This document shows positions 42,574 through 47,438 of a stretch of DNA of 47,438 nt, piece after piece (within the stretch, counting starts at the first letter, position 1; each line of letters opens with the position of its first letter). The stretch is from assembly GCA_030448185.1 (NCBI GenBank), contig JAUJNL010000033.1, positions 1 through 47,438 of the forward strand, in the 5' to 3' direction. This stretch comes from Cytophagales bacterium. Its GTDB lineage: Bacteria > Bacteroidota > Bacteroidia > Cytophagales > 172606-1. The position numbers and the translations under genes were made by a program. The notes under the pieces are model-generated. The model was not told where the DNA came from. It was given only the letters and a program-made list of their open reading frames with translations, and did not search any database.

Positions 42574-43698
42574 CTATGCGGTAGTACGTGATTCCTTCAG
42601 GTATTTAATCATCAAGTTGGCAGCTTTCGCAGAAGCGCCTGGTTCTCCTAATTGTTTTTTTATAGCACGGTATCCGGCTAGCTGTTTTTCCCGGTCCGAA
42701 GACCCGGGCAATATCCGCTGTAGTTCGGTCTGTAGCCGTTGCGTATTTAATTCCTTCTGAATCAATTCCACTACGATCTCCCGGTCAGCCACCAGATTCA
42801 CCAGTGAGATATATTTTACTTTGATTAGCCTTTTGGCAATAGCATAGGAAATACTGCTTAACCGGTAACATACAATTTGAGGCACTTCAAACAAAGCAGT
42901 CTCCAGGGTAGCCGTACCTGATGTCACCAATGCGGCAGTAGCCTGGGAAAGTAAGCCATAAGCCTCATCATACACTACAGGTACTTGGTACTGACGCGAA
43001 ATATTCTCATAGAACTCCTTAGACAGATTGGTAACGCCGGCAATAACAAACTGGTAGTCCTGGAAAGAAAGTTTTACACTTAGCATGACCTCCAGCATTT
43101 TCTCTACTTCCTGCCGGCGGCTACCGGGCAAAAGAGCAATAATCGGACGACCATCTAACTTATGTTTCTGTCTGAAGTTGGTATCAGGCTTGAAAGCTTC
43201 AATAGCATCCAGCAGCGGATTGCCCACGTAATCTACTTCATACGCATATTGCTGGTAAAAGGCTTTCTCGAACGGAAAGATTACGAACATCCGGTCCACT
43301 AACGCTTTAATCCTATGCGCCCTCGATCGGTTCCACGCCCACACTTTAGGGGAAATATAATAATATACCTGAAAGCCCTGCTTCTTTGCGAATTGGGCAA
43401 TGCGTAAATTGAACCCTGCGTAGTCAACTAACACAATTACATCCGGGCGGTACTCTAGGATATCAGCCCGGCATTCGGCCATTAGCCGGCGTAAGGTTCT
43501 TATATTTTTGGCTACCTCCCAAAACCCCATAAAAGCCAGTTCCCGGTAATGTCTTACCAATTCCGCCCCTGTCTCCTGCATATAATCGCCACCCCAAGCC
43601 CGGAAAGTAGCCTGCGGGTCTTCCTGACGCAATGATTTGATCAGATTAGCCGCGTGCAAATCTCCGGAGCGTTCTCCGGCAATGAGGTAGTACTTCAT
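42574..43698 (-). CDS. lpxB: Lipid-A-disaccharide synthase
   Basis: This 374-residue peripheral membrane glycosyltransferase joins UDP-2,3-diacylglucosamine and lipid X in lipid A synthesis. The N-terminus MKYYLIAGERSGDLHAANLI contains the AGExSGD motif. Other LpxB blocks are FRAWGGDYMQ, FMGFWEVAKNI, VLVDYAGFNLRIA, YYISPKVWAWNRSRAHRI, YVGNPLLDAI, ALLPGSRRQEVEKML and VTSGTATLETALFEVPQIVC. Length is normal. It shows that this organism makes lipid A. queD follows upstream on the same strand with about 66 nt between, so they may share a transcript. Confidence 0.95.
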   Translation of the reverse strand: MKYYLIAGERSGDLHAANLIKSLRQEDPQATFRAWGGDYMQETGAELVRHYRELAFMGFWEVAKNIRTLRRLMAECRADILEYRPDVIVLVDYAGFNLRIAQFAKKQGFQVYYYISPKVWAWNRSRAHRIKALVDRMFVIFPFEKAFYQQYAYEVDYVGNPLLDAIEAFKPDTNFRQKHKLDGRPIIALLPGSRRQEVEKMLEVMLSVKLSFQDYQFVIAGVTNLSKEFYENISRQYQVPVVYDEAYGLLSQATAALVTSGTATLETALFEVPQIVCYRLSSISYAIAKRLIKVKYISLVNLVADREIVVELIQKELNTQRLQTELQRILPGSSDREKQLAGYRAIKKQLGEPGASAKAANLMIKYLKESRTTA

Positions 43699-43764
43699 GA
43701 AATCGCTTCGATTTTATTCATTAAAGTAATCCGATTGATTCCTTTAGTAAGATCAGGATTTGGA

Positions 43765-44184
43765 CTACTCTCCGTAATATTCTACGTAGTTGCGAGGCGT
43801 TTCGTAGAGCTGCAGTTTGTGCAGACGGGCCTTAGGTGCAATCTCTTTAATGGCGGGTTGTAGTATTTTCCAGATTTCCACAATAAAAACTTCACAACTG
43901 GCCATTTTTCCGGCCATAAAGTCTACATCCACATTCAGATTTTTATGATCTACTTTGTCTATTACCTGCTCTTTAATAAGATTGCTCAGTTTTTTTAAGT
44001 CGATCACAAAACCTGTATATGGGTCAGGGTTTCCCTTCACGGTTACAATCAACTCGAAATTATGCCCATGCCAGTTGGTATTGGCGCAGGGCCCAAATAC
44101 TTCGGCGTTTTTTTCGGCTGACCATCCAGGATTGTAAAGCCGGTGAGCCGCATTGAAATGTTCTTTTCGGGTTACGTATACCAT
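43765..44184 (-). CDS. queD: 6-carboxytetrahydropterin synthase (QueD) / PTPS family
   Basis: This 139-residue protein is of the PTPS family, which turns dihydroneopterin triphosphate into 6-carboxytetrahydropterin for queuosine synthesis. Zinc ligands are His14 (FNAAHRLYNP) and His39/His41 (NWHGHNFEL), with the catalytic-type cysteine at Cys33 (FGPCANTN). VDHKNLN and the C-terminal YETPRNYVEYY glutamate complete the site. In this phylum the same family can serve other pterin routes, so the exact product is inferred. Start at 44184. Confidence 0.9.
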   Translation of the reverse strand: MVYVTRKEHFNAAHRLYNPGWSAEKNAEVFGPCANTNWHGHNFELIVTVKGNPDPYTGFVIDLKKLSNLIKEQVIDKVDHKNLNVDVDFMAGKMASCEVFIVEIWKILQPAIKEIAPKARLHKLQLYETPRNYVEYYGE

Positions 44185-44373
44185 TACCTATGTTGCCCTA
44201 CTAATGACCGGGCAGCATGCAAAGGTAATCAATTGTGAGGCATAACGGAAAAATGCTATCTAGCTGAATGATTAAACTCAGGCAAGCGTATAAGGGACAA
44301 AAGTATGGCCTTTACTACACACCGGTTATATAGGTTGCAATAAAGGTCAAGCGAGAACGTATAAAGCAAAAAA

Positions 44374-45198
44374 CTACTTTTTGAAGAACTTCTCCGTGCG
44401 GTTATCCAGGTTAAGGTAATAGACACCCGTTTTCAGCTCAGCTAACATTATTTCTTTCCCTTTACCCTTCTTCAACAACTGCCCTTTGATATCAAGCACT
44501 TCGTATGCAGCCTCCCGGGATAAAGTGATTTTATTGGTTACACTTTTAGGATAAAAATTGACTGGCTCCGAAGTAGACTCAAACGTAACTACCTTACTGT
44601 AAAAGAGCTGATCATTATCGATATTCTGTACTCTAACGCGATATTTGTTCGTACCGAAATTATGCATCAGCGGCAGCGAATAAATACCAGCTCCATTGCC
44701 TTTTGCCTCAAATTTCTTAATGCTTAGCCAGTTGCCATTTACAAACTGCTCAACATTATACATGTATTTAGGCGTTTCGCCGGTAGACGTCCAATCAATT
44801 GAATTCTCATCTACCTTAATTGAATTAAATATAAAAGTAGTACTTGGACGTAAGACTTGAGGATTAATAACTTTTGGGGCACAGCCGTCTTTATGGGTAA
44901 TCCGGATAATTACGGCATCATCTATTTCCAGATGGGATAAATCTATTTCGAATGCGCTTTGTCGGATGTTAGCCATTCGTTTTACATCATTTACATACAC
45001 CTCATCAGCGCAGTAGTTTTGTTTATCAGGGGCAAATGGATTTTGCACGAAAAGATTTTTACCCTGATATACACCCGATAGGATTACTTCCCCAGCAAAA
45101 CAAGTTGCGGGAAGAAACAAAGCAGCAATCAGAAAAGGCTGAATTGCTTTTGCGTTGGAAAGGCGGTAAAAAAAATAGGCAACAACGCGAAGAAACAT
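44374..45198 (-). CDS. Secreted protein with type IX secretion sorting domain
   Basis: About 274 residues. An N-terminal signal peptide is followed by cleavage near ATCFAGE; the true start may be internal to the listed ATG, since the first 15 residues are unusual. The middle (about 130-220) resembles a fibronectin-like beta-sandwich (DWTSTGETPKYMYNVEQFVN, YRVRVQNIDNDQLFYSKVVT). The last 60 residues have the T9SS type A pattern: YEVLDIKGQLLKKGKG, AELKTGVYYLNL, then EKFFKK. It should cross the outer membrane by the type IX system. Function of the cargo is unknown. Confidence 0.85.
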   Translation of the reverse strand: MFLRVVAYFFYRLSNAKAIQPFLIAALFLPATCFAGEVILSGVYQGKNLFVQNPFAPDKQNYCADEVYVNDVKRMANIRQSAFEIDLSHLEIDDAVIIRITHKDGCAPKVINPQVLRPSTTFIFNSIKVDENSIDWTSTGETPKYMYNVEQFVNGNWLSIKKFEAKGNGAGIYSLPLMHNFGTNKYRVRVQNIDNDQLFYSKVVTFESTSEPVNFYPKSVTNKITLSREAAYEVLDIKGQLLKKGKGKEIMLAELKTGVYYLNLDNRTEKFFKK

Positions 45199-45300
45199 CA
45201 GAACGGATACCAGGGTGGAGTTTCACAAATATAAAAAAGTACCCCGTAATAACAAGTAAACGGTTTTTTGCTCGATCCTACGCATGAAATAAAAAGGGCA

Positions 45301-46542
45301 TTATTCAAATCGAAGCGAATCAATAGGATCTAGCCGAGAAGCCCGGTACGCTGGATAATAGCCTGATAATAAACCAACTACTATACACACAAATAAACCA
45401 ACCGTAATCCATAACCACGGGATGATAAAGCCGCCTGACCCTAGGAGTTTTGACATTAAATTCCCAATTAAAATTCCTAAAACCACTCCCGTAATCCCAC
45501 CTAGCAAACAAATTACAATTGCTTCAATGAGAAATTGCTGCCTGATGAGAAGTGGAGTAGCCCCTAAGGCTTTGCGTATGCCTATTTCGCGCGTACGCTC
45601 AGTCACTGAAACCAACATAATATTCATAAGGCCGATTGAAGCGCCAAGTAATGTAATAAATCCAACAATACCACCTCCTATTCGCAGATATCCAGCAATA
45701 GTATCGAAGCGGGAAGCTAACGATTCGCTTGTTTTTATTTCAAAAGATTCCGGCAGTCCGGGTTTATCCCGGCGGATAAGACGCATCAGACCAGTGGCCT
45801 CACCCATCGCATTTTCTAATTCCATAGGGTTTTTTACCGCTGTGGTAATATCATAAGTAGGGTTATAATCAATGGGTACTCGTCTGGCAGTTTCCAATGG
45901 AAGTAAGATCATTCGGTCAGGGCCGCCGCCTCCCATCATCGCTCCCGATTTTTCCAATATACCTACTACTTTATAATGGCCGCCCATTACGCTGATATAC
46001 TTATTTAATGGATCAACCCGGTCAAACAATGTCTCCTTTATCTCCTGACCGATTATGGCTACGGGAGCAGCATTTTCTAATTCATTATTGCTAAAACCTC
46101 TTCCGTTGGCCAGCTTATAATCCTTGATTAGCAAATAATTCTCATCCGCACCTATTACCCGTACATTTGGATTGGTCTTTTTAGACAAATATTTAACCTC
46201 TGCAGTACCAGAAACGCCGGTATAGATGGTAATATCGGCCGGATAACTGAAGAGTTGTTTATACTTAATGGCTTCCCTATATTCCATGGGTGGATAAACC
46301 TTTTCACTGACTCCAGCCCGGGATCTTCTCCATGGCCGCGTACTCTGAATATCAAATGAATTAGCTCCTAAAGATGAAAAGCTGCTGTTAACCGATGCAC
46401 GTATCCCTTCGATGGCTGTCAGTATACCAACCAATGACGTAATACCGATTGCCACAATAACTGCAGTTAAGATGGCTCGCAGGGCATTCCCTTGAATGGA
46501 CCGCAGTGCTTCCTTAATATTTTCGGCTAAATTCATTTTCAT
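45301..46542 (-). CDS. MacB-type ABC transporter permease (FtsX family)
   Basis: This 413-residue inner-membrane protein has one N-terminal helix (LRAILTAVIVAIGITSLVGI), a MacB periplasmic core (about 45-255), and three C-terminal helices with the FtsX signature ITLLGASIGLMNIMLVSVTE, RTREIGIRKALGATP and the last helix before GYYPAYRASRLDPIDSLRFE. The matching ATPase and any membrane-fusion partner are not beside it in this window. It could export a peptide, lipoprotein or drug; the substrate is unknown. Confidence 0.92.
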   Translation of the reverse strand: MKMNLAENIKEALRSIQGNALRAILTAVIVAIGITSLVGILTAIEGIRASVNSSFSSLGANSFDIQSTRPWRRSRAGVSEKVYPPMEYREAIKYKQLFSYPADITIYTGVSGTAEVKYLSKKTNPNVRVIGADENYLLIKDYKLANGRGFSNNELENAAPVAIIGQEIKETLFDRVDPLNKYISVMGGHYKVVGILEKSGAMMGGGGPDRMILLPLETARRVPIDYNPTYDITTAVKNPMELENAMGEATGLMRLIRRDKPGLPESFEIKTSESLASRFDTIAGYLRIGGGIVGFITLLGASIGLMNIMLVSVTERTREIGIRKALGATPLLIRQQFLIEAIVICLLGGITGVVLGILIGNLMSKLLGSGGFIIPWLWITVGLFVCIVVGLLSGYYPAYRASRLDPIDSLRFE

Positions 46543-46858
46543 GAAAACAGAGGCGTTTAGCTATGTACTATTTTACAAAAAAATTGACTAGGTTTTTTTA
46601 AAAAAGGACAACAGGATAGAAATACAGGTAAATGGTTGGCAATAGTTGCATTGACTACTGTGTAAAAGTACTGTTTTACTTAGAGTATACTAAAATGATA
46701 CGAATGTGGGCATAATTATAAAAACAGCGACACCTATTTCGTTTAATAAAAAAGCGGTAAATTAAACAGCTTCCTACTTCCCGCACCTAGAAGTCAGAAA
46801 GCTTTTAGCTGTTATTCACACTTTAGCGTTAAACACTTTAACAATAAACTACTGTTAT
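46543..46858. other. AT-rich divergent gap
   Basis: 316 nt between the permease and the AsnB-like gene. It has poly-T and A-rich stretches near both starts but no convincing gene, RNA or repeat. The word-repeats seen elsewhere are not obvious here. Confidence 0.5.
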
Positions 46859-47438
46859 ATGCTGCGTCGGTTTATGCTTCCTGTGCTGTTTACTATTTTC
46901 AGCATAACAGCCCGGGCTTCGTACCTTCTCTTGCCCATGGACGAAACCCAAACAAATCATTTAAAAGCTTATGGACTAACATACTGGATAGTAAAAAATG
47001 GGACAGAGGCAGAATGGCTGCTCAATTACCGTGGGGGCAGCTTTATGTTTAGGTACGATCAGAAATTTGAAAATGAATTAGTTGTCAGGGGAATAAGTTA
47101 CCAGGTTATCTCAGATGCCCAACAAGCACAGATAATAAATGAAGTAAACCAACCCGACGTCAATATGGATGTTGTTCGCCTGGATAAGGCACCAAAGGTG
47201 GCTGTCTATTCACCAAAGTCCAAGCAGCCCTGGGACGACGCCGTTACATTAGTGTTAAGTTACGCAGAAATTCCCTATGAGATTATTTTCGATGATGAAG
47301 TGATGGATGGCAAACTTCCTACGTACGACTGGCTCCATTTGCACCACGAAGATTTTACCGGACAGTATGGTAAGTTTTACCGTACTCATGGTAATACGCC
47401 TTGGTACAAAGCGCAGCAACGTGAATTTGAAGCAACTG
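46859..47438 (+). CDS. Exported protein commonly labelled asparagine synthetase B in Bacteroidota (3' end outside)
   Basis: The frame opens at 46859 (MLRRFMLPVLFTIFSITARA), a likely signal peptide, and stays open to the window edge for 193 codons. Visible segments are YLLLPMDETQTNHLKAYGLT, WLLNYRGGSFMF, GISYQVISDAQQ, VAVYSPKSKQPWDDAVTLVL, IPYEIIFDDEVM and YDWLHLHHEDFTGQYGKFY. I recall this pattern from Bacteroidota proteins annotated AsnB, but the part seen lacks the Cys-1 glutaminase start and the synthetase P-loop, so that name is doubtful. The middle resembles a glutamine-amidotransferase-like fold of unknown role. Confidence 0.65.
   Translation, partial: MLRRFMLPVLFTIFSITARASYLLLPMDETQTNHLKAYGLTYWIVKNGTEAEWLLNYRGGSFMFRYDQKFENELVVRGISYQVISDAQQAQIINEVNQPDVNMDVVRLDKAPKVAVYSPKSKQPWDDAVTLVLSYAEIPYEIIFDDEVMDGKLPTYDWLHLHHEDFTGQYGKFYRTHGNTPWYKAQQREFEAT

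Overview
The window looks like a chromosomal segment of a Bacteroidota bacterium, most likely of the order Cytophagales. Evidence: a long SecA of the Bacteroidota type, a protein with a type IX secretion C-terminal sorting domain, the adjacent DUF6452/DUF6048 pair, an NtrC-type regulator with a GSFTDA loop, lipoproteins and outer-membrane beta-barrels typical of the phylum, few Shine-Dalgarno sequences, and several TAnnTTTG-type -7 promoter boxes. I see no rRNA, tRNA, CRISPR array or prophage.

Layout. 1-4.2 kb: secA (3' end outside the window) and a small beta-barrel, both on the minus strand. 4.2-7.3 kb: a MITE-like element and an unexplained block, then hpt, adk and obgE on the plus strand. 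7.4-13 kb: a coiled-coil protein, an apparently complete IS1-family element inserted 22 bp before the start of a 959-residue peptidase/beta-propeller/barrel protein, and a decayed IS630-family element. 13-17.5 kb: a DUF6508 protein, a lipoprotein, and an NtrY/NtrX-like two-component pair. 17.9-20.7 kb: an Mla/MCE lipid-transport operon (mlaE, mlaF, mlaD). 20.7-26.1 kb: a PAS histidine kinase, a J-domain protein, a short-chain dehydrogenase, and DUF2721, DUF6048 and DUF6452 proteins. 26.4-29.7 kb: class II aldolase, an exported methyltransferase-like lipoprotein and a DUF4136 lipoprotein. 29.8-34.4 kb: ybbP-ybbA with divergent tesA, the E. coli arrangement. 34.6-38.5 kb: an M1 aminopeptidase, a VapBC-like pair with a gutted toxin, and a DUF4834 protein. 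38.6-47.4 kb: lgt, rnr, a small membrane protein, lpxB, queD, a T9SS cargo protein, a MacB-type permease and the start of an AsnB-like protein.

Two signals run across the window. First, at least fifteen gene gaps carry arms built from short, slightly varied repeated words. Most arms are inverted partners, and many sit directly against the start or stop codons of the flanking genes. The best case is a perfect 30-nt inverted pair whose arms lie 8 nt from each of two divergent start codons. Second, five otherwise well-conserved genes (mlaE, fba, a DUF4136 gene, a DUF4834 gene and lgt) are each broken by one or two apparent single-base indels, mostly in short homopolymers, while much longer genes are intact. 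That pattern suggests residual base-calling errors, at least in the housekeeping genes.

Functionally the segment is rich in envelope biogenesis: SecA, Lgt, LpxB, MlaEFD, YbbAP/TesA, a MacB-type permease, beta-barrels and many lipoproteins. These are mixed with nucleotide metabolism (Hpt, Adk), ribosome assembly (Obg), RNA decay (RNase R) and glycolysis (Fba).
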